This document shows positions 1 through 11,075 of a stretch of 64,000 nucleotides of DNA, one piece after another; positions within the stretch are counted from its first letter, which is position 1, and each line of letters opens with the position of its first letter. Both the position numbers and the translations under genes were made by a program. The stretch is taken from assembly GCA_001972305.1 (NCBI GenBank), contig BDDD01002650.1, forward strand, positions 101,305 through 165,304, given 5' to 3'. This DNA comes from Cephalotus follicularis (Eukaryota; Streptophyta; Magnoliopsida; Oxalidales; Cephalotaceae). The notes beneath the pieces are model-generated. The model was given only the letters and a program-made list of their open reading frames with translations. It made no database searches and was not told the origin of the DNA.

Positions 1-333
1 NNNNNNNNNNNNNNNNNNNNNNNNNNNNNNNNNNNNNNNNNNNNNNNNNNNNNNNNNNNNNNNNNNNNNNNNNNNNNNNNNNNNNNNNNNNNNNNNNNNN
101 NNNNNNNNNNNNNNNNNNNNNNNNNNNNNNNNNNNNNNNNNNNNNNNNNNNNNNNNNNNNNNNNNNNNNNNNNNNNNNNNNNNNNNNNNNNNNNNNNNNN
201 NNNNNNNNNNNNNNNNNNNNNNNNNNNNNNNNNNNNNNNNNNNNNNNNNNNNNNNNNNNNNNNNNNNNNNNNNNNNNNNNNNNNNNNNNNNNNNNNNNNN
301 NNNNNNNNNNNNNNNNNNNNNNNNNNNNNNNNN
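1..333. other. Assembly gap (N)
   Basis: All bases are N. Nothing can be said about its content. The true flank of the hAT element to the right may lie inside it. Confidence 1.
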
Positions 334-435
334 CTCATCAATATATATATATATATATATATCACAAATCCTTACTTTTTCGTCCTCTCATATTCATGCA
401 ATCCGTTAATTGAATCTTATTCTCCATATATATAT
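334..435. repeat. AT-rich sequence with TA microsatellites
   Basis: Short (TA)n runs at 341-361 and 427-435 lie in AT-rich DNA. No coding sequence is visible. The right-hand TA run borders the first copy of a tandem duplication. Confidence 0.7.
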
Positions 436-750
436 ACTCTCTAGCATTACAATTACAATGAGATCTCACTATGAATTTATTTCTTTTAAAAGTACTAATA
501 CATAGACCTGGCAAACGGGTACCCGCGGGTACCCGTGACAATGGGTCTACCCATTGGGTTAAGGGTAGTAATTACCCATTATATATATATATATATATAT
601 ATATACTCTCTAGCATTACAATTACAATGAGATCTCACTATGAATTTATTTCTTTTAAAAGTACTAATACATAGACCTGGCAAACGGGTACCCGCGGGTA
701 CCCGTGACAATGGGTCTACCCATTGGGTTAAGGGTAGTAATTACCCATTT
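436..750. repeat. 169-bp tandem duplication carrying the hAT terminus
   Basis: The sequence starting ACTCTCTAGCATTACAATTA at 436 recurs at 605 with essentially no mismatch for about 145 bp. The unit includes unique-looking flank and the hAT-like end AGACCTGGCAAACGGGTA, present at 504 and again at 673. A (TA)n tract at 581-604 separates the copies. Duplication through slippage or unequal crossover at the TA tract is the simplest reading. It leaves two tandem copies of one transposon end. Confidence 0.85.
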
Positions 751-1231
751 TTTAATGGGTACTAAATTGTATACCCATTACCAGCCCGCAACGGGTATGG
801 ATACCCGGGGGTACCCGTATGATATTTCTATTAAAAATGAAAATTAACTTATAAAATTGATAAAATAACTTAAAATAGTAAATACATACCATAAACATAA
901 ACAAAGGTTATATTTAAGTTATACATAATACATGTCTTCAATTACTTTACCAAAAATAAAAGGGCATCATTGTTCCATACACATATATAAAAACTAAACT
1001 AAATTATTCTTGTGAGAATGCTCAATATCTCCTCATACAAATGGCATGGTTGCTGTAGTTGTAGTTGTAGATTAGAGTCTTGCATTGGCATTGGCAATGA
1101 CACATAAAGTTGCTTATCAGTTAATTCATCACCTACGTACATAATACATTTATGAAATGATGAACAATTTATCATTTGATTGTAACTAACATAAAACAAG
1201 ATTATCAATATATATGTGTTACTTCCACAAA
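672..1231 (-). other. hAT 3' subterminal and untranslated region
   Basis: At 672-830 there are at least ten GGGTA, TACCC, AATGGGT or ACCCATT motifs in both orientations, the usual look of transposase-binding subterminal repeats in hAT elements. From 840 to 1231 the DNA is AT-rich and non-coding, ending at the transposase stop codon. The small open frames here have no recognisable content. Confidence 0.6.
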
Positions 1232-2066
1232 CTATAAAATGACTACAATAAATAACTTACTTTCAACATCAAAACCACGCATCCATGTTCGAGTACAAAT
1301 CAAAGCTTTCACATTTTTGGGCAAAAGTGAGCTCCGGTATTTGTTAAGAACTTTACCTCCCATGCTAAAGGCGGATTCGGATGCAACTGTGGTTATTGGT
1401 ATGCTTAACAAATCACGTGCCATCCTTGATAGTATTCGATATCTTGCAAAAGGTTGATAAATAGAAATATATAAAATGAGGAAGTCATAAAATGAAAGTT
1501 AACAACAAGAAACCTAAAATAAAAAGTACATTGTACCTAGAACTAGAAGAATTATCTTTCCAATACTTGAGAACATCCATATTCTTATTCTCTCGATAAT
1601 CCATCTCTCTCTCCTTCAAATATTAATATAATTCCAACCTCTTGGAAATATCATGGCCTTCCAAATCAAATTCCTATGCCATGCAAATCAAGAAATAAAT
1701 AACTTTACATAAGAGATAACATTATAAGTTTATAACAACAATGACTAAGTACTTACAATGCCCTCATCTAGAATCGATGACTTTGTAGAAATAGAGGAAG
1801 AAGAAATATGCCCTCTAGGTTGAAGTTCTTGAGACCTTGGAACTTGGGTTTCAAATTCTGACACATATTGTTGAAAAAACATTTTCAATCCATCAAGAAT
1901 TCTTACCATTTTAGCCTCCCATCGCACCCTGGTTTCTTCTTTTATTTCAACGTTGTTTTTGAAATCATCACTTAGATTATCAATCACATCATCAACCTTC
2001 TTATGGCAAAATTCCATAAATTGCATCTTGTAGTGAGGATCAAGGACAATAGCCATAGACAACACA
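1232..2066 (-). pseudogene. hAT transposase, C-terminal part (dimerisation domain)
   Basis: Minus-strand frames encode the end of the RNase H-like region (VLDPHYKMQF near 2045) and the hAT family C-terminal dimerisation motif ([13 protein letters not shown], then [14 protein letters not shown]) at 1423-1232. Two short intron-like gaps are inferred. 1756-1674 begins GTAAGT and ends CATAG; 1536-1443 begins GTACAA and ends TGCAAG. Removing them keeps the family order (conserved DVLKYWKDN, then [10 protein letters not shown]) in frame. One stop remains in the exon between them. The block is continuous with the one ending at 11076 once the LTR insert is removed. Confidence 0.85.
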
Positions 2067-4318
2067 TGTGACGACCCAAGTCCATTTGGGGTATTGTACT
2101 TTTTGTTTTGTGCCTTGAAAATTTTTCTTTTCTTTGTGAAGAATTGGGCCTTAGTGGTTTGGGCTGGTTGGATTTGTTTTGCTATTACTTTTAGCTTTGG
2201 TGTTTTGGCGCGTTGGAGTTGAAGTAGTGTGCACGTGGGTGTGGCAGGTTGTGTAAGGGATATCAGTGTCCCATCTTGTCAAGCACACAACATTCACGTC
2301 AAGGCAGTATAAGCAGTAAGGAGCCGTTGTATCAGTTGTTGGTGCCAGAAGTGTGTTAGTTGAGAGAAGTGTAAGTTCTTTGTGATTCTTCTTCTTTCCT
2401 TCTGAAGTTTTCTTTGGTGAAGGCGAGTTTTGCTTGAAGATCTTGGACCTTGAGTTCGTCTAGGTGAGCTCTTCTTTCTTCGTCTTCTTTCCTCTGTTCG
2501 TTTGGCAATATGCGTTCTAAACCTCCCGTTCGTGATGGAGACAGAGATAGCGGTGGTGATTGTTGGGTGATCTGTGATGGTTTCTTGAGCAGGGTGGATG
2601 GTTAGGATGACTGTCCAAGGAAACGATCATGCATGTTGGCTTCATGCATGTATTGCTCTGCTTTTGTTACAGACTGCGCTAAGTCCATGTTTGTTTGTGT
2701 TCTTGTAGCTGAGGAGTCGAGCGTTGATCCTGAGCTATAGGAGCTGTGCGGAGGTGTGTGGTTAAGTGGTGAGTGGGATATTCCTTTCTTTTACCTTGAA
2801 CAATCGAGAGTTTTAAGCTTATTTTGTGTCCTCCGAATATATTCTCTTTCATGGTGTCTTATTTCTGGGAGTTATTCCTTCCTCTGGTTTTGATATATTT
2901 CAGCTGATATAGATTGCCGAGCTGGTGAGCTTGATGTTCTGGGATATGTTTTTCCCATGTTTTATCCTGTTATTATATATGTCATAACTCTGTTGATACC
3001 ATGTATTGTTGGATTCCTGATACTGGTTACTGGGAAATGGTAATGACCGAGCACGACATGGTGAGGGCAAGCAAGCATGGATTCCCCTCTCATAACTGTA
3101 GTGGCATTGGTCTATGATGCATTGTAAGTGTGACTACCCCTAGGTTCCTCTACCTGGATTTGCTCACTTCAGTTTTCTATGAAGGAATGAGAGTGTGAGT
3201 GCAGCCAAGGATCCCCTCCTATTCCCAACAGGCCTTGTAGGACGCTCTACTATGAGATTCCTGGCGATGGATGGCTCGTGCAGTGATTTGCCGACCTCTC
3301 AGTCGATGTTCTTATACGCGATTTACTGACGAGGTTAGTGCCTGAGCGGTGATTTGCTGGCCCCTCAGTCAATGTTTGTGATATGCTTGTCTCTCAGGGG
3401 CTGGGTTCGACACTGATCCGTCGGCACCTCTGATAGAAGACCAAGACATGTGGCTCTCTGTAACGGTATATGACAAGTGGTGCACATCCTATAAGCTTAT
3501 GATCTTCTTCTCTTATTCTATTTGGTAGATTGTGTGAGATTACCGCCACAAAATTCGGCGCTAGCAGATGTATTGGATATGGCTGAGGTGATTTGGTCGA
3601 GGTGACTTGGGTAACATGACAGGTACCAGTATTTCTCTAATCAATTGATCCCTGGAGTCTAAGATCGTTCTTGTTGGGTCCTCGGGAAATTGGTTTGGAC
3701 ACTTTCTTTATTTTATCTCTTGTTCTTGTCCTTAGCATTCATTGCTTTTGTATACCTTTGCTATTTTATACTCCAAGTAGTCTGTTGATTCTTGTTGAGT
3801 ATCCTCGGGTGGTAAGCTGTGGTTATTTGTTGGCCAGTTGGGCATATCCTTTTGCTCAGCATCCAGTGCTCATCGGGCACTTAAGGAATGATTCTTTCCT
3901 CTCTCACTAGTCTTTGGACTAACCCCCTCCCAGGTTGTTTTGCAGTTGTGGAACATGTGAAGTTTCCGTCGTCGGACCACTCTAAGGATATTTTGCGAGG
4001 TAGACCACGAAACATGCATTTTCCCTGGCCTTCTCGGCCAGCCTTTCCTTCATTCACGGGGAGCATATCTTTCGGTAGTATTTTGTATATTGTTTTGTAA
4101 ACAATTCTTGTACAATCTTTTGAAAAGGATTTTGTGTAATTCTTTTATGTTTTGAAATGATATTTCATATATATTTCTTCTCGACTTTTGTTTTTCTTGG
4201 TGTTGTTGAGGTTCTGGGTGGTATAGACCTTAGTTCCGAGCTCCTGAGCCGAGGTAAGGGTGAGTGTTGCTGCTGAGGATAGTGGTCGGGCGTGGGATCA
4301 ACCTTAAGATAGATCTTG
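2067..4318 (+). other. F8 LTR, left segment (non-coding)
   Basis: Non-coding LTR DNA. At 3240-3430 phrases such as GATTTGC(C/T)G and CCTCTCAGTC recur every 40-60 bp, a loose iterated array. At 4075-4200 it is T-rich with TTTTGTAAACAATTC-like stretches. No gene is seen. The small open frames here lack recognisable domains. Confidence 0.55.
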
Positions 4319-4467
4319 TGTAATAACCGCAAATTCAATCTGTGTATATTGTACTCTTGATGAATAAAATATGCACTTACTTGAATTTTAATGTCTACTT
4401 GTTATATGAATTGTGGTTGTGAATTCAATTGAGAAAATAAACTTGAGCAACCAAAGTCAGGCAAAAC

Positions 4468-4586
4468 AACCGACTGTTACAGGGTAACAGTCGACTGCTT
4501 GGGGAAACAGCCGACTGTCACAGGGGAACAGTCGACTGTTTGATGCGTGAGTGGACAGTCGACCTCCTGTTAAAGACAGTCGACTG
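4468..4586 (+). repeat. Iterated CAGTCGACTG block I of LTR1
   Basis: Six copies or near copies of the 10-bp palindrome CAGTCGACTG (variants CAGCCGACTG, CAGTCGACCT) are spaced by about 10-20 bp of unrelated sequence, 150-270 nt from the LTR start. Confidence 0.85.
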
Positions 4587-5621
4587 GAACGACACAGAAT
4601 AGGTGTCTGTGCATGCATGTGAGACAGGGCTGTGGCATTGCATGAGGGACAGGTGTTAGGCGAAGTCACCAGCTGCCAGAGCATGCAAAAGGGAATGCTT
4701 GCATGCCCTCTATCCCTTCTGCAACATGCAGACAAAAGATGGGAAAGAGAGAAAGTGAATGTAAGCAATGAACATGTGAGAGAGAGGAAAGAGAGGGCTG
4801 AGTTAATGGGAGTCTGGCGAATTCTAAGGCTCCTAAGCCTTTATATCAGCTGCTAGATTAGAGTGTGAGTGTTAGAAACACTGAAGATAGAGAAGAGTTG
4901 CTGGAAAATTGATGGAGCTTGCATGTTGAAGGATTGGAGCTCAAAGAAGGAGTTGAAGCTTTGATTCCTGGTAAGCCTCCAATCTGGGTTATGATTGAAG
5001 TTGTAGGCTTACAGTAGTACATATGGTTACCTGTGTTCTGTCCATAATGCTAAAAGTTAGAAATGGTAATAAAAGGGAGTAAGAAATATGAATATGAAGC
5101 TTAGAGAATTGTTGATAACTCCAATTCGAATTATAGTTGTTGTTAGTTGTCAAGATATATGTATACTGATTCCCTTAAGTATATATATACATCTTCTGTC
5201 AACACGTTAAGATCAAGAATCTGGAATTGAAATATATTTGACAAGAGTCCAAGAGTAGTTGTAAAAGGGTAATTATGAAGCTTAATGAACTAGTGATAAA
5301 CTACTGTTGGAATTGTAGTTGTAATGAGAGGATTATGGATACTTACTGGCATTGATGCATGTGTCCGTAAACATGCATGTTATAGATTAAATTCTGCTGG
5401 ATTTTGGAAGATTGGTTGGTGAAAAGGCTTGGAAACTCAAAGAGAGAGATCAAACCCAATTGATCTTGGGATAGAAATTGAGGTAGGGGTAATGACATGT
5501 TCTTGGAAGATATATTATGCATATCATGTATGTTTAATTTCTGTTTGATTGCATGTGTTGTTTAAGTGAGTAATTGGACTTTGAAACACATAAACTGCTA
5601 CTGCCTGCATTTTCTGGGCAA

Positions 5622-5739
5622 AGCAGTCGACTGTTCTTCATGACAGTCGACTACTCAACCTATCCAGTCGACTGTTAAGAGAAAACAGTCGACTACTCAA
5701 TCAAAACAGTCGACTGTTCTTGAGAACAGCCGACTGTCC
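5622..5739 (+). repeat. Iterated CAGTCGACTG block II of LTR1
   Basis: Six copies or near copies of CAGTCGACTG (some CAGTCGACTA, one CAGCCGACTG) alternate with short spacers that partly recur (TTCTTCATGA, ACTCAACCTATC). The block lies about 1.3 kb from the LTR start. Confidence 0.85.
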
Positions 5740-6521
5740 TGGGTTGAAATGCTGATATAGGTCCTGTTTGGGTCTCAATTTAAATGTAATTAACTTGGCC
5801 TCCATACGGATGATTAGTGTAATGACCGCAAATTCAATTAATGTATATTGATTCCATTGTTAAAATAAATATACATTTTAATTGAATTATTTGTCCAATT
5901 ACTATGTTATATGCTTTGCTTGTATGCCAAGGTTGAATTGATGTGTAAATAGGCAAAACAACCTAAGTAAACGTAAATAATCAGCCTCAACAGTCGACTG
6001 TCACAGGGCAACAGTCGACTGGGTTGATTCGTGGAGTGACAGTCGACTGGCCACCTAAAGCAGTCGACTGGAATTGCAGCAGAACAGGTGTCTGTGCATG
6101 TGTGAGACAGAACAGGGGCGTGGCATGCAAGGGGACAGGTGTTGTGGGCATGCCACCAGCTGCCATGACATGCAAGGAAAGCCCTTGCATGTGCTCTGCA
6201 AGATTTCAGACCTGTACCTGCAGAAACAAAAGAAATAAAAGTGAGAAATGACAATGAAGGAAGTAAGGCATGTGAGAGAGAGAATGGAGAAAATGTTAGA
6301 GTAAAGGACTCTAGCGAATTCAAGAATTCCTGAGCTTATATCAGCTGTCTAGGAGCTGAATGTGAGTGTTAGAAAACACTGATTTGAGGTGGATTGCTGG
6401 AATTGGTGAAGGCTTGCTTTGGAAGGATTTGGAGAACTCAAAGAAGGAACCTTGAAGCTTTGGTCTCTTGGTAAGTTCTCAATCCGAATTCTCTGTTGTT
6501 ATGATATGATAATGTAACTAG

Positions 6522-7615
6522 GAGAATGTTGAATACCTTCTGTTAACATAATTAAATATAACAGATTCTAGAATTGAAATGGAAATTGTAAATGGATCAA
6601 GTGGAAATGATGACTATAACCTCTAGATTGGATTATAGTTGATGTTAAGGTCAGGATATGCTTACTGGTTTCCTAAATGTAAATATGCATCTTCTGTCAA
6701 CACACTTAATATCAATGAATCCGAGTTTGAATAATAGCTGACATAGAGTTCAAAGGAAGTTGTAAAATGGGAGTTTAGGACCTGATGGATTTGGTAATAA
6801 ACTACTGTTGAAGTAGTAATCGTATCTGATAATTAGAAACCTACTGGTACTGATGCATGTGTCTGTAAACATGCATGATGTAGATTGAACCTGCTGAAAT
6901 TAAAAGGATTGAAAGATTGTTGGTAAAGAAGGCTTGGAACTCAAAGAGAAAGGTCAATTATAATTGATCTTGGGATAAGATTTTGAGGTAGGGGTAACGA
7001 TATGTTATGGAAGATATGATCATGCATATCATGTATGTTTACTTTTCTGCATTATTTCATGTTTGATGGAGAATGTTGAATACCTTCTGTTAACATAATT
7101 AAATATAACAGATTCTAGAATTGAAATGGAAATTGTAAATGGATCAAGTGGAAATGATGACTATAACCTCTAGATTGGATTATAGTTGATGTTAAGGTCA
7201 GGATATGCTTACTGGTTTCCTAAATGTAAATATGCATCTTCTGTCAACACACTTAAGATCAATGAATCCGAGTTTGAATAATAGTTGACATAGAGTTCAA
7301 AGGAAGTTGTAAAAAGGGGATAGTTATGAAGCTTAATGATCTAGAGAGTAGCTACTGTTAGATCATAGTTGTTAAAAGGTTATTGAACTCCCCGTGCTGA
7401 TGCATGTATCCATAAACCTGCATGCATAGATTAATCTTGCTGGAATTGAAGGATTGGTTGGTGAAAGCTTGGAAAACTTAAAGAGAAAGATCAAACCCAA
7501 TTGATCTTGGGATAGCAATCGAGGTAGGGGTAATGATATGTTATGGAAGATATAGTATGCATATCGTGTATGTCTATTTTGTGCATGTTTACATGTGTTG
7601 AAATTGATTAGAAAT
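6522..7615 (+). repeat. 547-bp tandem duplication inside LTR2
   Basis: The sequence starting GAGAATGTTGAATACC at 6522 recurs at 7069. The first 220 bp or so are almost identical (single-base changes such as TAATATC to TAAGATC). The rest of the unit is only similar. This suggests an older module duplication with later homogenisation of one part. LTR1 and element E show the same modules without the near-identical copy. Confidence 0.8.
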
Positions 7616-7662
7616 TGAACTTGAATTGCATAACCTGTTACTGCCTGCATTTTCTGGGCAGA

Positions 7663-7828
7663 AGCAGTCGATTGTTCTTCATGGCAGTCGACAGTCGACT
7701 GCTCAACCTATCCAGTCGACTGCCAAGGCAAAGAAGTCGACTACTCAACCTATCCAGTCGACTGCCAATGCAAAGCAGTCGACTACTCAACCAAGGCAGC
7801 CGACTATTCTTAAAGGCAACCGACTGTC
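7663..7828 (+). repeat. Iterated CAGTCGACTG block II of LTR2
   Basis: About nine copies or near copies of CAGTCGACTG, including one pair overlapping at 7685-7700. Phrases such as CTCAACCTATC and TGCCAA(G/T)GCAAAG recur as spacers. Confidence 0.85.
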
Positions 7829-9162
7829 CTGGGTAAAATTTCTGATATAAGTCCTGTTAAGGCCTCGATTTGGAATGTAATGAACCTGGCCTCCAATCGG
7901 ATGACTATAACAATCAATCCTGGCCTCATATACAATTACATTCCCAAAACTATACATTGTACGCCCTCCTTGTGAGAGTTGCATATGAATTGACTATGTA
8001 ATGCTATTCTTTGTGAATTCTTGCATTGCTATTGACTTGTGTTCTTGTTTCTGTATATGCTACCTTACATTAGTATATACTGTTTGGTGCTATTCAACAC
8101 CATTACTACTTATGTTGCAATAATTGAAGCCAACTATGGGCTATGTACCCAAATTATGATATCAACTATCATTTCTAAATAGAAACCTATTGTTTAAAGA
8201 AAATTTTGACTTTCTCCTAAGGGAGATACCATCTGTTTTGTTCTCCAAAGCGAGGACCATTATTGTATTGATATCGTTTTCCTCCGAAGAGATGTACGAT
8301 AAATGACTTGTTATATGTTTCTAAAGAAAACCACCTTTATATTGCATATTGCTGATATATGTAATATTATTATTGAATGCTTGTATTGATTGTGCTTGTT
8401 GCCGGTGGCCGAGTGATGGCTGTGGTCACCGACCACGGTAGGGATCCTGGGTGCCAGGAGTTGGCCAGGAGATCTCCAAAACTTATCTGCATGGCAGATC
8501 TTATTTGTTAAACTACCCGCCAACGCCGGTAGTATATGTTATCTGTTATATCATCTTCGAAGCGCAGGAGATAGTTAGGTAGTGCACAGTCGGAGCTAGG
8601 AGATAGCGGCATGTGACACCCAAACCAGGATGAATTGTTTGTACCCTTGTGCGGTATTCTTGCATATGGATTTTTTATGGCCACTTGGCATGATTGCTTA
8701 TATATTGACTCATTTAAATGTTATTTTGATATAACTGTCATACATGTTGCATTCGTATATTCCTTAGCATGCATTATCTTCCTACTTAGCCAAGTGAGGA
8801 CAACGGCTAACCCCTACAATTTCAGATTAAGCGAAGACATGGAGTTGCGGCTGAAGCTTGGAGAGCTTCTACTTTCGGCCGAAGGTTGTTATTTCTTTTA
8901 TGATGTTGTATTTTGTAACGAACGGTTCATACCCCGTGTTATGTTGTTTTCCTTATGTTTAAGGATAATATTTGACTTGTACCCGCACGTAGCATGGGAT
9001 GCGTGCGGATGGCTTGTATTTTGATATTCCAGCTTATTGACTGCTTCCGCATATTATTTATGAGCTGTTGAATGAAATGCTGGAGTATTATGTTTAATTC
9101 TGATATCACCACATATGCTTGTCTTAATGGTATGGAACCAAAAATCGGGGTGTGACAATTAG

Positions 9163-10413
9163 AACAATCAATCCTGGTCTTATATACAACTACATTACAG
9201 AAACTGAATATGCACTCCTTGTGAGAGTTGCACATGATTGACTATGGTATACTAATTACCTTACTAAATTTCTTGAATTGCTACTGCCTTTTTCTATTGT
9301 TGCTGTATATGCTACTGTTATCTTAGTATATACTGTCTTGGTGTTATTTAACACCACTACCACTTATATTCCAATGATTGAACCAACTAAGTGCTATATG
9401 CACAACTTATGATATCAACTATCTTTTTCAAATGAAAGCTTATTGTTAAAAGAACTACTGATTTTCCTCTTATGAGAGGTACCTACTGTTTTGTTCTCTA
9501 ACTGGGAACCACTACTGTACTGATATCGTTTTCCTCCTATGAGATGTACGATCAAAGAATTGTTAAATGTTTCTAAAGAAAACAACTTTTATATTGCATA
9601 TTACATATATATGTAATATTATTATTGAACTGAATTGATTGTCTATGTTATTGCCGATTAGTAGAGTGATGGCAAAGGTCACTGGCTAACAGAAGTGGTC
9701 CTATGTTCCAGGAGTTGGCTAGAGTACACACCCAAACTGTCTGCAATGCAGATCTTATTGTTAAACTTCCCGCTAATGCCAATAGTAAATGTTACCTTAT
9801 CTATCATCTTCGGAGTGTAGGGTGATATTCAGGTGGTGCACAGTTGGTGCTAGGAGTTAGCGACATGTGACACCCAAACCAAAGTATGAATTGATTGTAC
9901 CCTTGTGCGGTATTCTTGCATTGTATCATCTATGGCCACTTGGCATGGTTGCTTATATATTGGAATACTTAAATGTTATTTTAATATAAAATGTCATACA
10001 TGTTGCATTCATATATTCCTTAGCATGCATTATCTTCCTACTTAGCCAAGTGAGACAATGGCTAACCCCTACAATTTCAGATTAAGCGAAGATGTACGGG
10101 AGGTGCTGCTGAAGCTTAGGAGAGTTGCTTTGTATCTTAAGGTTGTTATTTTTTTTTTATGATGTACTGTATTTGTAACGAACGGTTCATACCCTGTGAT
10201 GTTGTTGTACTTCCTTATGTATAAGGATATTGTTGGATTGTGCCTGCACGTAGTATGGGCTGCGTGCGAATGACTTATGTTTTATATTCCGGCTTACTGA
10301 ATGCTTCCGCTTATTTGAATTGTTGAATGCAATGCTGGAATATTATATTTATTTTTTGATATCACCATATACGCTTGTGTCCTTAATTGGAACCGAAGGG
10401 GCGGGGTGTGACA
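9163..10413 (+). other. LTR1, right-hand segment
   Basis: LTR1 resumes after LTR2 with AACAATCAATCCTGG and runs to GGTGTGACA, parallel to the end of LTR2 and of the 5' LTR of element E. Non-coding; no gene seen. It holds the conserved TTAGCC/GGCTAA inverted repeat at 10042-10065. Confidence 0.8.
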
Positions 10414-10418
10414 TCTTC

Positions 10419-11075
10419 GTGCGCAGCAGGCTTCCTCGACAGGAAGTCAAACCATCTCTGTCGTTGTCCGAGAATGTTTTGGGTCCTAGGGAAGTAGATG
10501 TCAGACCACTAGGTTAGTTGGCAGTCCTCGGATGTGAGGGGTGCATGGATATTTGTTGCCACGTGTGTCTTTGGACATTAGTGAGTCCTCAGTCATTCGT
10601 GTGTCCCTAGACGTTGGTGAGTCTTCGGACTTTAGGCGTGTCCTTGGGCTTTGGCGAGTCCTCGGGAATTTTGGGTGTGCATGGGTTCCACGGATGCTTG
10701 GTTCGTTTTGAATCCCAAGCGATTGAGAGTTGTTTTACCGAAGTGAGGAACGTAGTGTTTGGTTCCTCGGGCTTATAGCAGACCTTGGAGTTTTAGGTGA
10801 GCACGTGTGGAACACGGGTCAGGTTTCCTCGGGCTTAAGTGAAACGGTGAGGTTTCGTTCCCCGGTAGTTTCATTAAGTCCTATGCATTTTTCTTGTGCC
10901 CCGTGTGGTGTTGCGTGTTCCCTGCCTTGACCTCTTAGTCGGGCTTTTGCATTTTAGACGCTTGGAGCATTTGCTTGACATTGTAGTCGGGTAGTTTGAT
11001 GGTTGGAGAATTGTTGGCAGGTGTGCCATTCCCAGCAGGGCTCCTCTCCCGGGTGGAACGGGAACGGGTCCTGTT
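10419..11075 (+). other. F8 LTR, right segment with iterated GTCCTCGG phrases
   Basis: From 10520 to 10830 the phrase GTCCTCGG and variants (GTCTTCGG, GTCCCTAG, GTCCTTGG, TTCCTCGG) recur at 15-40 bp spacing. Non-coding. It includes the inverted repeat GCTTGG/CCAAGC at 10696-10720, 355-379 nt before the end. Confidence 0.6.

Larger units (their letters stand above)
5818..9157 (+). mobile_element. F1 solo LTR (LTR2), inserted in LTR1
   Basis: It starts TGTAATGACCGCAAATTC and ends CGGGGTGTGACA. Perfect target duplication ATTAG (5813-5817 and 9158-9162). After it, LTR1 resumes at the homologous point. It is 3,340 bp long against 2,502 bp for the 5' LTR of element E; part of the excess is the 547-bp tandem duplication at 6522-7615. 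CAGTCGACTG blocks lie at 5991-6070 and 7663-7828. Inverted repeat TTAGCC/GGCTAA at 8786-8810. No internal element sequence, so a solo LTR. Confidence 0.9.
4319..10413 (+). mobile_element. F1 solo LTR (LTR1), inserted in the F8 LTR
   Basis: It starts TGTAATAACCGCAAATTC and ends GGGGTGTGACA. Its own sequence is 4319-5817 plus 9163-10413, about 2.75 kb, matching the 5' LTR of element E over the full length but with many differences. The flanks are TCTTG (4314-4318) and TCTTC (10414-10418), a target duplication with one mismatch. No internal element sequence is present. It carries two CAGTCGACTG blocks and the TTAGCC/GGCTAA inverted repeat at 10042-10065. Confidence 0.85.
2067..11075 (+). mobile_element. 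F8 solo LTR inserted in hAT, carrying nested F1 LTRs
   Basis: The insert starts TGTGACGACCC and is flanked by the direct repeat AACACA (2061-2066 and 11076-11081), of which 5 bp is the expected Ty3 duplication. The transposase reading frame rejoins exactly across it. The insert's own sequence is 2067-4318 plus 10419-11075, about 2.9 kb, non-coding, with no primer site, polypurine tract or pol remnant, so it is best read as a solo LTR. Its right end (CGGGTCCTGTT) does not end in the usual CA, so the exact end may be eroded. An inverted repeat GCTTGG/CCAAGC sits at 10696-10720. Orientation is taken from the TG start. Confidence 0.7.

Noticed and set aside
8635..9024. Hydrophobic 129-codon open frame in LTR2
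   Set aside because: The same LTR region in LTR1 and element E is not open in this frame, so it is chance. It also overlaps the conserved inverted repeat.
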